Positions 8,105 to 15,199 of a DNA stretch of 26,687 bases are shown here, one piece after another (position 1 is the stretch's first letter; every line of letters begins with the position of its first letter). The notes below the pieces were generated by a model. That model saw only the letters and a list, made by a program, of their open reading frames with translations, made no database searches and was not told the DNA's origin. The DNA lies in contig JAPMTY010000044.1 of NCBI GenBank assembly GCA_026552835.1, positions 1 through 26,687 of the forward strand. Reading direction: 5' to 3'. The position numbers and the translations under genes were made by a program. This stretch comes from Candidatus Methanoperedens sp. (lineage in GTDB: Archaea; Halobacteriota; Methanosarcinia; Methanosarcinales; Methanoperedenaceae).

Positions 8105-8488
8105 TTAGTTATAAATGACATTAATATTGTTCACTATAATTAAAAAATAAACGATATTCAGAAAAATTACTATGAACATAATATTCAAGATGGATATAAT
8201 TGCCACTGAGTTTCCCAGGCCGTTTCCATTCTGCAGCATAAATTCGGAGTTTTCCCACACGATTCTTGTTATGAAACCTAATAACAGAACTGTTAAAATT
8301 TTTAAACCTGATGGTAATAGCATTCCGAATAAATTAAAAAGATATGCTGTTTTTTCGTTGGCTTCATAAGCATTTACATATTTTATCCCGATATATGTAC
8401 TGATGACATCCAGAATATTCAGGAAAATAAGCAGGCAAATGCTATATTTGATGATTTTCCTGGAATGCAGTACTGTTTCTTTGAACAT
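8105..8488 (-). CDS. DUF5658 family membrane protein
   Basis: This 127-aa protein has about three transmembrane helices (roughly 14-33, 49-73, 92-118). The segment LNILDVISTYIG (from residue 23) followed by YEANEKTAYLF is the hallmark of the DUF5658 family, whose function is unknown. I chose the ATG at 8488 because GGGGGG lies about 9 nt upstream; an in-frame TTG at 8509 is less likely. A TATA-like sequence at 8567-8578 could give it a promoter of its own. It lies between the BofA-like and M50-like genes and may be a membrane partner of them, which is speculative. Confidence 0.8.
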   Translation of the reverse strand: MFKETVLHSRKIIKYSICLLIFLNILDVISTYIGIKYVNAYEANEKTAYLFNLFGMLLPSGLKILTVLLLGFITRIVWENSEFMLQNGNGLGNSVAIISILNIMFIVIFLNIVYFLIIVNNINVIYN

Positions 8489-8645
8489 TATTGGCCCCCC
8501 ATTCGGCAATTTCCAGACTGCTAAAGTTCCCCCTTAAGCAGCAACTCCAAATAATGATATGTTCCAAAAATATTTAAAGCTTTCGAAATTATTGTATACA
8601 GTTCATCATAATAATGATTCTCATGACCTTGTTTGTTACGAAAAT

Positions 8646-9005
8646 TTAAAATTTTTGAAGTTCCATGACAACAGCGCCGAAATCGTCATAGCATGAGATT
8701 AGATACACAAAAAGAAAAATGGGGGTATGATAGACCCAGCCGGCAATAATAACCACGGGAAAACCAAAAACAATACCGAGCATATTCCCGTATATTTTTT
8801 TGCCTCCAAGCTTTTCCCAGTCTGCAGCTATTCTTATATTGCCTTTTTCAAATAGAATCCTGTATTCAAGCTTATGATATTTTGCAAATAAAATATGACC
8901 GAGTTCGTGCAATCCCACCGCAATACCCAGGTAGATGAACATCACCAGAAGATAATTCCCAAAACCGTACAGGATACCGTATGATGTATAAGGTGAAGAT
9001 ATCAT
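8646..9005 (-). CDS. Minimal M50-like membrane metallopeptidase
   Basis: This 119-aa protein has three membrane segments (about 16-41, 74-92, 93-112). The first carries HELGH at 33-37, the zinc-binding HExxH motif placed inside a helix as in site-2 proteases. The last helix contains YDDFG at 106-110, whose Asp107 or Asp108 could be the third zinc ligand normally supplied by the DG motif. It therefore looks like the three-helix core of an M50 protease with no PDZ or CBS domain. It starts 42 nt after the Trm5-like gene and could be the last gene of that operon. Proteolytic activity is not proven; the motif and topology are directly visible. Confidence 0.75.
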   Translation of the reverse strand: MISSPYTSYGILYGFGNYLLVMFIYLGIAVGLHELGHILFAKYHKLEYRILFEKGNIRIAADWEKLGGKKIYGNMLGIVFGFPVVIIAGWVYHTPIFLFVYLISCYDDFGAVVMELQKF

Positions 9006-9047
9006 GCTTACATATCTTATCTCGGTGTCCTCGTGGTATAAAGGTAT

Positions 9048-9842
9048 TCAATTTTTCCTCAAATCAAACACATATCTCTTAACCCGCGGAGCAACCTCGC
9101 CGCAGCCCCTGTAAAAATCGATATGCCATCCGCTTTCAAAAAGCAGCTTTTTAAAATGCGCAATCTCAAAATCCTTCTTGAACGTATAAAAGTGGATAAT
9201 ACCTTCAGGTTTCAATATGGAATGAGCAAGATTAAGAAAATGGTCATGGCCGTAAGGAGCGGGCATCACGATCCTGTCAAAAGGCCGTTTGAAAATGTGT
9301 TCTATCGAATTTGCATCTGCGAGGATAATACCGGCTTCAACATCATTAAGTTCCAAGTTCTTTTTCAAACAGGCGCATGCATCCGGGTTATTATCAAGTC
9401 CTGTTATTTTGACATTCTTTTTCTTTATAATCGGTATCAAAAACGGCCCAACACCTGCGAATAATACCAGGACAACCTCGCCGTCGTTTACTTTTTGCGC
9501 TATCCTGTCCCGTTCATAATACATTTTCCCTGAAAAATATGTTTTTGCAACATCCACAAAAAAGAAACAGTTGTTCTCCCTGTGAATAGTGGTTGTGCTG
9601 TTCCCGAGCAATAATTCAAATTCCCCCGCCCGCGAAGTGCCTTCAATTTTATGGAGTTTCCGAAGCACTTTTTTGATGTCTTTCCTCTGGCGGGTGAGCG
9701 CATCCGCGATAAGATATTTTTCTTCATCCAGAGCCGGCGGGATATTGATAATCGCAATGTCCCCGATGACTTCAAAACCTTTCGGCATGAGCACCAGTTT
9801 TTCCTCAGGGATTCTGTCTTTCAGGAGCTCACGAAGGGACAT
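9048..9842 (-). CDS. Trm5/Taw2-family tRNA methyltransferase-like protein (Met-10+)
   Basis: This 264-aa class I SAM-dependent methyltransferase belongs to the Met-10+ family, whose members methylate N1 of G37 in tRNA (Trm5) or add the aminocarboxypropyl group in wyosine synthesis (Taw2). An N-terminal region with FEVIGDIAIINIP (22-35) precedes SAM motif I VLFAGVGPF (126-134) and the acidic LDNNPDA (149-155). The active-site segment is VMPAPYGH rather than the MNLP typical of Trm5, so exact chemistry is uncertain. The N-terminal D1 domain of long Trm5 proteins is absent. It starts 12 nt after the mtxX stop, in an operon with proC and mtxX. Confidence 0.82.
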   Translation of the reverse strand: MSLRELLKDRIPEEKLVLMPKGFEVIGDIAIINIPPALDEEKYLIADALTRQRKDIKKVLRKLHKIEGTSRAGEFELLLGNSTTTIHRENNCFFFVDVAKTYFSGKMYYERDRIAQKVNDGEVVLVLFAGVGPFLIPIIKKKNVKITGLDNNPDACACLKKNLELNDVEAGIILADANSIEHIFKRPFDRIVMPAPYGHDHFLNLAHSILKPEGIIHFYTFKKDFEIAHFKKLLFESGWHIDFYRGCGEVAPRVKRYVFDLRKN

Positions 9843-9854
9843 AAAAAATCAGCG

Positions 9855-10655
9855 TCAGTTTTTTAGCGCGCTTGCAAGCATTATTGCTCTCGTATAATGC
9901 CCACCTACCCTTGATGTATCCACAAACACCTTTTCCATCAAAACGGGAGCGCCATGACCATACCCGCCGCCCAGGAACACAAGCGTCCTGAAAATAAGAT
10001 TCCCCGAAATACCATCCGGCGCAATAATAAAATTTGCCTCTTCGATTGCATCTTCAATCAATATTGAATAATCCTTTGCGCTTATTCCCATCTCGCGTAC
10101 TCTTTTTGTTACAATTTCAGCCTCGGCAAGCGTCCTGTCCACCTTCTCATCCCTGCCTTTATCTTCAAAACGCCCGCCCGATAGAATCCCTACTCTTGCT
10201 TCTATGCCAAAGCGCCTGAAATGCTCGACGCCCCGTTTTATTAACTCGACCTTATCCTCAATGGAATTTCCTTCATCAATGCCCACCGGCGCAAGGAAAA
10301 AAGGTCTCCCATCTGCTGTTTCCAGTAATGCGACCCTGTATAATTTTGTGAGGTTAAGAGATTTTTTCAGTTCCGAAAGGGTTTTTGTCGCGCTGAGAGT
10401 TCCCCTGACAGCGCCGTCTATCTTGCCTGAAACCAGCAATTCAACCAGTTTTTTTGGCGGCTCGGTTGAATGGATTATCTCAAGTTCGGTGCCTGTCGCC
10501 TTGATCTGTTTTTCATCCCCGACAAGAACAACATCTGCATACTTGCTAGCCGCTTCTGCGCTCTTAATCAGTTTTTCCGAAATCTTCCCTATCCCGAGCC
10601 CGATCCTTGCATGGTTCTTTCTTGCTTTTTTTTCTATATCAGAAAGGAGAGACAT
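9855..10655 (-). CDS. mtxX: MtxX, methanogenesis marker protein 4 (phosphotransacetylase-like)
   Basis: This 266-aa protein matches MtxX/methanogenesis marker 4, a conserved protein of methanogens and anaerobic methane oxidisers, related in fold to phosphate acetyl/butyryltransferases. Visible features are RIGLGIG near the N-terminus, [13 protein letters not shown], and the C-terminal [17 protein letters not shown] followed by GHGAPVL. The ATG at 10655 gives the expected length and sits 14 nt after the proC stop; an ATG 17 codons upstream would overlap proC and add unconserved residues. It is called a methyltransferase subunit in some annotations, but its reaction is not established. The downstream neighbour is a tRNA methyltransferase-like gene. 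Confidence 0.88.
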   Translation of the reverse strand: MSLLSDIEKKARKNHARIGLGIGKISEKLIKSAEAASKYADVVLVGDEKQIKATGTELEIIHSTEPPKKLVELLVSGKIDGAVRGTLSATKTLSELKKSLNLTKLYRVALLETADGRPFFLAPVGIDEGNSIEDKVELIKRGVEHFRRFGIEARVGILSGGRFEDKGRDEKVDRTLAEAEIVTKRVREMGISAKDYSILIEDAIEEANFIIAPDGISGNLIFRTLVFLGGGYGHGAPVLMEKVFVDTSRVGGHYTRAIMLASALKN

Positions 10656-10669
10656 CTTCAGCCAACTTT

Positions 10670-11491
10670 TCAGGTCTTTCTGCCAAGTTCTTTTGAACGT
10701 TCGCATGCCGCAATTACTGCGTTCATCATTGCAACGCGGACGCCCCGTTCTTCCATTACCCGAAGACCCCTGATCGTTGTGCCGCCCGGTGATGTTACCA
10801 TGTCTTTTAACTCGCCTGTATGACTTTTGTCCTCAAGCACCATTTTAGCCGCGCCAAGAACGGTCTGGGCTGCAAGCAATTTTGCAGTATTCCTGTCAAG
10901 ACCTTCATGTACGCCGCCGTCCGCAAGCGCTTCGATTACCATGAAAATATAAGCCGGGCCGCTGCCGGATAATCCCGTGACAGCGTCCATAAGATGCTCG
11001 GGCAATATGACGCTTCGCCCTATGGCATTAAAAATCGTTTTCGCAATTTCAAGGTCGTCTTTCGATACCGCACTTCCAGGGCTGATTGCCGATGCGGCCT
11101 CCCTGACGGTCGCTGCGATATTTGGCATTACCCTCACAACTTTCGTTCCGTGCGGAAGCTCAGTTTCATAAGTCGCAATGGGTACGCCCGCGGCAATTGA
11201 TATAATCAACTGGTTCTTTATGGAGAATTTTATTTCTTTTATAAGAGCCGGAATCGTTTGCGGCTTGACCGCAATTATGAGAATATCCGAATCTGTGACC
11301 GCAGAACAATTGTCCTTGCAGGTGCTTATTTTATACTGCTCTTCAAGCGACTGCAGCTTTGCTGAATCCATATCGCTTGCGTATATGTTCTCCGGCGGGA
11401 CGAGTTGGGCATGAAGTATGCCTTTTATCAGGGCTTCGCCCATCTTCCCTGTGCCGATAAATCCGAGCTTTTTATTCCCGATGGTTGTCAT
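10670..11491 (-). CDS. proC: Pyrroline-5-carboxylate reductase
   Basis: This 273-aa enzyme reduces pyrroline-5-carboxylate to proline with NAD(P)H. The Rossmann motif GFIGTGKMGEAL is at the N-terminus and the C-terminal signature region reads LKDMVTSPGGTTIRGL. The ATG at 11491 was chosen because MTTIGNKKLGFIG is the normal distance to the Rossmann fold and AGGG lies 6-7 nt upstream; a longer GTG reading adds 20 unconserved residues. It heads a compact minus-strand run with mtxX (14-nt gap) and the Trm5-like gene. Confidence 0.96.
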   Translation of the reverse strand: MTTIGNKKLGFIGTGKMGEALIKGILHAQLVPPENIYASDMDSAKLQSLEEQYKISTCKDNCSAVTDSDILIIAVKPQTIPALIKEIKFSIKNQLIISIAAGVPIATYETELPHGTKVVRVMPNIAATVREAASAISPGSAVSKDDLEIAKTIFNAIGRSVILPEHLMDAVTGLSGSGPAYIFMVIEALADGGVHEGLDRNTAKLLAAQTVLGAAKMVLEDKSHTGELKDMVTSPGGTTIRGLRVMEERGVRVAMMNAVIAACERSKELGRKT

Positions 11492-11545
11492 TAAAACCCT
11501 ATAAAGTGGCGCAAGCGATAAAAAGATTGTTATGAGATGGAGGCG

Positions 11546-11610
11546 AACCACGGTAAACGCGGATAGTCGCTATCCGATACTCACCGCAAAGGCGCAGAGG
11601 GCGCAAAGAT
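11546..11610. repeat. Dispersed intergenic repeat with small hairpin
   Basis: Two words are joined here. Positions 11546-11578 (AACCACGGTAAACGCGGATA onward) match the element at 23514-23550 with few changes, and contain a perfect 7-bp hairpin, CGGATAG-TCG-CTATCCG (11560-11576). Positions 11582-11610 read CACCGCAAAGGCGCAGAGGG and on, an arm of the inverted repeats at 21298 and 22604. It lies between asnB and proC and may end asnB transcription. Confidence 0.65.
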
Positions 11611-11614
11611 CAGT

Positions 11615-12982
11615 TTAAAAAAGTTTAGTTTTTAACTTTAATTCATCAAGATACTTTCCGAGCGCCCGCTCTCCCTTGAACCCGTTTTTCCTTGCAAGTT
11701 TCACAAGCGCCGAATAAATCCCGCTGCTGTACTGCGCCGCTTTCTTTTCTTTAAAGACAAGTTCATCAGGCAGGAGCTTCTTTGCAGCCAGGCGCAGTAT
11801 GTATTTCCGTATCCCATTGTGTATCTTGAGTTCGGGCGCTATCCGGAGAGCAAGTTCCACAACCTCCCTGTCAAGATAAGGAACACGAAGCTCAACAGCA
11901 TTTGCCATTGTAACGGCATCGTCCCGCTCAAGATTGTTCTCCGAAATATTGTCGAGGTCTTTCAAGAGAGCTGATTCAAGTTCATCAGGCATCATGGATT
12001 CATACCTTTTGTATCCCGCAAAAAGCTCATCCGCGCCCTGACCAGAGAGCATCACGCGAATCCCATCGTTGTGTGCGTCTTTTGATGCTAAAAACAAAGG
12101 CATGGCGATGCTTACCTTAAACGGGTCTCCCGACTCGACTGCTTTTATTACATCAGGAAGCGCTGATTCCACTTCATCAGGTGTAAGTTCATGAAGATGA
12201 AGTTTATCCGAAAGCCCGAGAAGCTGCGCCGCTCTTTTTGTCTGCATAATATCATGCGACCCTGCCATGCCCACCGAATACAACTCAACGTCAGGGCAAA
12301 GTGCGGCAATGAGAGAACTGTCAAGACCGCCTGAGAATGCAAGCGCGCAGGGTTTGTAGCGCCGCTTTTCCACAGCGCGCCCAATTGCTTCATATAACGC
12401 TTTTGAGGCTATGTTTTCATCTGTTATCGGCTCACCCGCAGCGAAACCCGAAACCTTTTTTTCAATTATTTTTCCGGTGCTGTAAGTAAGCATGTATCCG
12501 GGCTTGAGAGTATGAATATCACTAATCCCGATAGCGTACAGCGCTTTTTTCTCGGACGCAAAAGCAAACTCTGCGCCTGTGGCGTAATAAAGCGGTTTTA
12601 CCCCCGCGGGGTCGCGCGCAAGATGGAGTTTTTCGCAATTAACGAGGGCAAACGCGTAATCGCCATCTAATTCTTGAATCGTTTTTTCTATGCCTTTTGC
12701 CCCTATCAGGGCAAAAAGCGCCTCGCTGTCCGAATCTGTTGTGATGTGAAGTTTTTCTGCTATTTCCCTGAAATTGTAAATCTCGCCGTTGTAAGTGAGC
12801 GCGCCGCCGTCTGTGAGCGGCTGGTGTTTATCACCTGTGATTTTAAGCAGGACATTGCCGAGGGTGATATCGCCGATGGAAAAAGTGCCGGAACCATCGG
12901 GTCCCCGGTGCTTGATTGCTTCGAGCATCTTTTTGACGAGAGTTTCCGAGTTTTTTCCTGTTGCGCCTGCTATGCCGCACAT
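11615..12982 (-). CDS. asnB: Glutamine-hydrolysing asparagine synthetase
   Basis: This 455-aa protein has an N-terminal Ntn glutaminase domain with catalytic Cys2 (MCGIAG, exposed after Met removal), RGPDG at 26-30 and YNGEIYN at 64-70. The synthetase domain has the PP-loop SGGLDSS at 217-223. It makes asparagine from aspartate, glutamine and ATP. It is about 100 residues shorter than E. coli AsnB, in line with compact archaeal versions. A TATA box about 26 nt upstream of the ATG suggests a leaderless transcript. That promoter exists in a second copy at 14821-14852. No key residue is missing. Confidence 0.95.
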   Translation of the reverse strand: MCGIAGATGKNSETLVKKMLEAIKHRGPDGSGTFSIGDITLGNVLLKITGDKHQPLTDGGALTYNGEIYNFREIAEKLHITTDSDSEALFALIGAKGIEKTIQELDGDYAFALVNCEKLHLARDPAGVKPLYYATGAEFAFASEKKALYAIGISDIHTLKPGYMLTYSTGKIIEKKVSGFAAGEPITDENIASKALYEAIGRAVEKRRYKPCALAFSGGLDSSLIAALCPDVELYSVGMAGSHDIMQTKRAAQLLGLSDKLHLHELTPDEVESALPDVIKAVESGDPFKVSIAMPLFLASKDAHNDGIRVMLSGQGADELFAGYKRYESMMPDELESALLKDLDNISENNLERDDAVTMANAVELRVPYLDREVVELALRIAPELKIHNGIRKYILRLAAKKLLPDELVFKEKKAAQYSSGIYSALVKLARKNGFKGERALGKYLDELKLKTKLF

Positions 12983-12990
12983 GATGGTTC

Positions 12991-13022
12991 TTACTACTGA
13001 AATGTTTAAAAAGGGTTCTATT
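12991..13022 (-). promoter_or_regulatory. asnB promoter, copy 1 of a 32-bp direct repeat
   Basis: On the minus strand this region contains a purine-flanked TATA element (CCCTTTTTAAACATT, centre near 13007) about 26 nt before the asnB ATG. The same 32 bases recur at 14821-14852 with 28 identities. Confidence 0.6.
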
Positions 13023-13024
13023 CA

Positions 13025-13330
13025 TCATTGCATGAGTACAGTAATCCCCAGCCAGACGGCAATACCTGCAAACGGTAATAGAAGCAGCCATGCCAGCCAT
13101 GTAACATGCCTGTGTATCGCCACGGCGGCCCCGAGTTGAAACAATGGCAGGAGAAGCCCTGTGTGCCTGAAAAGCGGCCAGCCGCTAAGATACCAGGAAA
13201 AGGGAATAGCAAGTATGGCGCCGATTATCAACCACACGGGTTTGCTTCTTATAACTCCTGCAATTGAGATAGCTAATGAGGATATAATGCCGGGCCAGCC
13301 GATGAGCAGAATTAATAGTGCGGCGAGCAT
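13025..13330 (-). CDS. Small conserved membrane protein
   Basis: This 101-aa hydrophobic protein has three to four predicted helices (about 3-25, 32-50, 56-75, 78-98). It contains WPGIISSLAISIAGVIRSKP and GLLLPLFQLGAAVAI, which I associate with a widespread small membrane family of unknown function. The ATG is preceded by GTGAT, complementary to the archaeal 16S rRNA 3' end, at about 6 nt spacing. It ends just upstream of the asnB promoter and is followed upstream by the toxin-antitoxin genes on the same strand. No function can be given. Confidence 0.75.
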   Translation of the reverse strand: MLAALLILLIGWPGIISSLAISIAGVIRSKPVWLIIGAILAIPFSWYLSGWPLFRHTGLLLPLFQLGAAVAIHRHVTWLAWLLLLPFAGIAVWLGITVLMQ

Positions 13331-13347
13331 GTTAAATCACTTCTTTA

Positions 13348-13614
13348 TTATAGTAAGCGGTATGCGTCTCTTCTATGACGGATGTAATAAATGATTACAA
13401 TCTTTGCTTCTGTATCCACCTGATAAATGACCCTGTAATCTCCGACGCGAATTCGATAAAGACGTTCTGTGCCTCGAAGTTTACAATATTGAGATGGAAA
13501 GGGATTAGCGGTGAGAGATTCAATAGTTTTGACTATTCGGGGAATATGTTGTTTATCAATGTTCCGCAAGTCCCGCTCTGCCGACTGCTTCCATTGAATT
13601 TCAAAGGAGACCAT
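13348..13614 (-). CDS. RelE/ParE-family toxin
   Basis: This 88-aa protein has the RelE fold pattern: FEIQWKQSAERDLRNID at the N-terminus, LYRIRVGDYRVIYQVD (52-67) in the central sheet and IYYIRHRRDAYRLL at the C-terminus. Arg54, Arg61, His80, Arg81, Arg82 and Tyr85 fall where RelE-type mRNA interferases keep catalytic or RNA-binding residues. Its start overlaps the end of the antitoxin gene by 14 nt, the normal antitoxin-first order. The likely action is ribosome-dependent mRNA cleavage; a ParE-like gyrase target is less likely because the basic C-terminal motif is RelE-like. Confidence 0.92.
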   Translation of the reverse strand: MVSFEIQWKQSAERDLRNIDKQHIPRIVKTIESLTANPFPSQYCKLRGTERLYRIRVGDYRVIYQVDTEAKIVIIYYIRHRRDAYRLL

Positions 13615-13792
13615 CTTTTCTTAATCTTTCCTTGAGTTCCCCAAAAGTTATCATAGGCTCATCCCGGCGTTCTGCGACTATCGCAAGGTCATGGAGGTCT
13701 TCCAGAAGTTCCTCGTATTCTTCGATAGGAAGAATTGCACTGGTCTTTTTGCCTTTTTCGTTTACAATATACTGACTTTTGAACTTTTGCAT
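13601..13792 (-). CDS. RelB/Phd-type antitoxin
   Basis: This 63-aa protein pairs with the overlapping RelE-like toxin. The N-terminal part (YIVNEKGKKTSAILPIEEYEELLEDL) is a Phd/YefM-like DNA-binding and dimer motif. The C-terminal part (MITFGELKERLRKDGLL) is the helix expected to wrap the toxin. It probably represses its own promoter, located in the 35-nt gap before 13828 or further upstream. The pair sits inside the block bracketed by two asnB-promoter copies. Confidence 0.88.
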   Translation of the reverse strand: MQKFKSQYIVNEKGKKTSAILPIEEYEELLEDLHDLAIVAERRDEPMITFGELKERLRKDGLL

Positions 13793-13827
13793 GTTGTATC
13801 CTCTGTTCTAAGATTCCTATATCATGT

Positions 13828-14772
13828 TTAACCTTCCCGTTCTTTAAGATAATCTGTTATACCTAAAAACGGTTCATTCTGTAAATTCAATTTTGCTATT
13901 TTGGCAAGTAAAAACTCCTGAAGATTTGCATATCCACTTAATACAGTTCTTAAATCTAAACCATCCATCAGGATTATTGACTTATCTGGGTTTTGTTTGA
14001 GAACTGTTTGTACATTTTCAGACCAGCCTTCGATTGATATAAAGAGTCCCATTGTTTGTTTCCCAGACCTATCGACCTGCCCTTTTAATCCATCTAATTC
14101 ACGAATGTTCGCGAGCTTTTTCCGCCATCTGCACTCAACTAAATAATGCCACCCCTCTAATTTAAATGCGCCATCAATTTGCTCTGCGCCATCATTTCTC
14201 ATGAAACTTCTAACTACTGGTATCTCGCATAAGTCAAATGTTTGGTTCAACAGTTCTTGCAATAAAAAACCTCTTTTTTGAGCATCTTGGGATTTGGCCA
14301 AGTCATCAAACATCATTAATAAAAGATCTAATTGCTTTGTAAATTGTGACGCTCTTTCTTGTTTCATGCGTTCAATTTCTCGCCTTCTTGCAATCTCTTG
14401 CTCCTGAGCTTCTTTAGCGTCCATAATTTCAATCACGTTCAAGACTTCCCGTGCCTTTTGAACGGTTGCTCTGGCGTTAAACTCATTTTGTGCAAGATGG
14501 AAATCCTTCCAGTTCGCGGCTATTTTAATCATTGCACATATTATACTACAGCCGTCTGCCCGTTTCTCAACAGCATCTAAAATTAATGGGGCAATTTCTC
14601 TTTTTGATAATTGTTGTCCGGTACTTTCATTTCTTTTATTAAGCAAAGGACGATATATTTCCCATGGTACACCCGCAGGTTTAAGAATAAGTTCTGCCAT
14701 TGTCGCTTTTATATTTACGAGAGTTGCTATTGCTTCAATTGCAACACGACGTTCTTCGATATTAATTTCCAT
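13828..14772 (-). CDS. PD-(D/E)xK (Mrr-like) nuclease with uncharacterised N-terminal domain
   Basis: This 314-aa protein has a helical N-terminal domain (1-115) containing ATMAELILKPAGVP and QLSKREIAPLILDAVEKR. A charged helix follows (about 118-143), then a C-terminal nuclease-like domain. There, GAEQIDGAFKLEGWHYLVEC supplies Asp200 and Glu213, with Arg215 (ECRW) where the lysine of (D/E)xK usually is; Glu173 may also take part. It is therefore a likely restriction-endonuclease-fold protein, perhaps anti-phage. The ATG at 14772 has AGGA about 6 nt upstream; a GTG 12 codons earlier is less likely. Target is unknown and activity should be doubted until the lysine replacement is tested. Confidence 0.75.
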   Translation of the reverse strand: MEINIEERRVAIEAIATLVNIKATMAELILKPAGVPWEIYRPLLNKRNESTGQQLSKREIAPLILDAVEKRADGCSIICAMIKIAANWKDFHLAQNEFNARATVQKAREVLNVIEIMDAKEAQEQEIARRREIERMKQERASQFTKQLDLLLMMFDDLAKSQDAQKRGFLLQELLNQTFDLCEIPVVRSFMRNDGAEQIDGAFKLEGWHYLVECRWRKKLANIRELDGLKGQVDRSGKQTMGLFISIEGWSENVQTVLKQNPDKSIILMDGLDLRTVLSGYANLQEFLLAKIAKLNLQNEPFLGITDYLKEREG

Positions 14773-14820
14773 AAACTTCCTACTTTTCCTGTTGCGTTCG
14801 CAAAGCACAGATAATAGCTT

Positions 14821-14852
14821 TTATTACTGGAACGTTTAAAAAAGGTTCTATT
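14821..14852 (-). promoter_or_regulatory. Second copy of the asnB promoter, upstream of the nuclease gene
   Basis: Twenty-eight of 32 bases match 12991-13022, including the TATA core TTTTTTAAACGTT. Weaker similarity continues toward the asnB start: CTGTGCTTTGC here against ATGTGCGGC. It probably drives the nuclease gene, whose ATG is about 50 nt downstream. Confidence 0.6.
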
Positions 14853-14922
14853 GAATTTATTACAGCAGTTCCTCAAGTAACTACAGAATTCCATAAATCA
14901 GCTGGAAAATAAAAACCTGATA

Positions 14923-15099
14923 TCAATCCAACATTAGAAGTTCTGACTCTGAAGCTACTTTGTCCCTGCCCTTTATCGCTTTGAGGTCTTCAGCCTCTGG
15001 TTCTTCTTCAGGAATCAACCTATCAATCAGTTTTGAATATATATTCGTAAGCATATCAAGGTCCGCGCGAATCTTTTTCAATTCAGTTACAGTTTCCAT
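14923..15099 (-). CDS. Small hypothetical protein, possibly antitoxin-like
   Basis: This 58-aa acidic protein (METVTELKKIRADLDMLTNI, then IPEEEPEAEDLKAIK) is probably all helical. Its shape, with an N-terminal dimer-like helix and an acidic tail, recalls small antitoxins, but no toxin gene adjoins it. The ATG at 15099 was chosen because a TATA box (15121-15132) lies about 26 nt upstream; a TTG eight codons earlier would sit on that box. It is divergent from the RecJ-like gene and shares the AT-rich promoter region. No family was recognised. Confidence 0.55.
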   Translation of the reverse strand: METVTELKKIRADLDMLTNIYSKLIDRLIPEEEPEAEDLKAIKGRDKVASESELLMLD

Positions 15100-15120
15100 G
15101 CAATATTCTTTTAATACATT

Positions 15121-15132
15121 CAAATTTATAAG
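15121..15132. promoter_or_regulatory. Shared TATA region between the small orphan gene and the RecJ-like gene
   Basis: The block reads CTTATAAATTTG on the minus strand, placing a start site next to the ATG at 15099. Read on the plus strand, TTTATAAG would start a transcript near 15154, ahead of the ATG at 15200. Confidence 0.45.
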
Positions 15133-15199
15133 ACTTTCACTTTACGGGATTTGCAAGGCTGGCAAAAGTATTTTACCGAATAAAACCACGAAAGCAGCG

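Noticed and set aside
10656..10706. Upstream ATG for mtxX, 17 codons longer
   Set aside because: It overlaps the end of proC and adds a basic stretch not expected in MtxX; the ATG at 10655 fits spacing and length.
11492..11551. GTG start adding 20 residues to ProC
   Set aside because: The extension has a non-family sequence and overlaps the promoter; ATG at 11491 places the Rossmann motif correctly.
14960..15199. 80-codon N-terminal extension of the RecJ-like protein
   Set aside because: It runs through the divergent 58-aa gene and the promoter region, and archaeal homologues begin near MTIAKMAGK.
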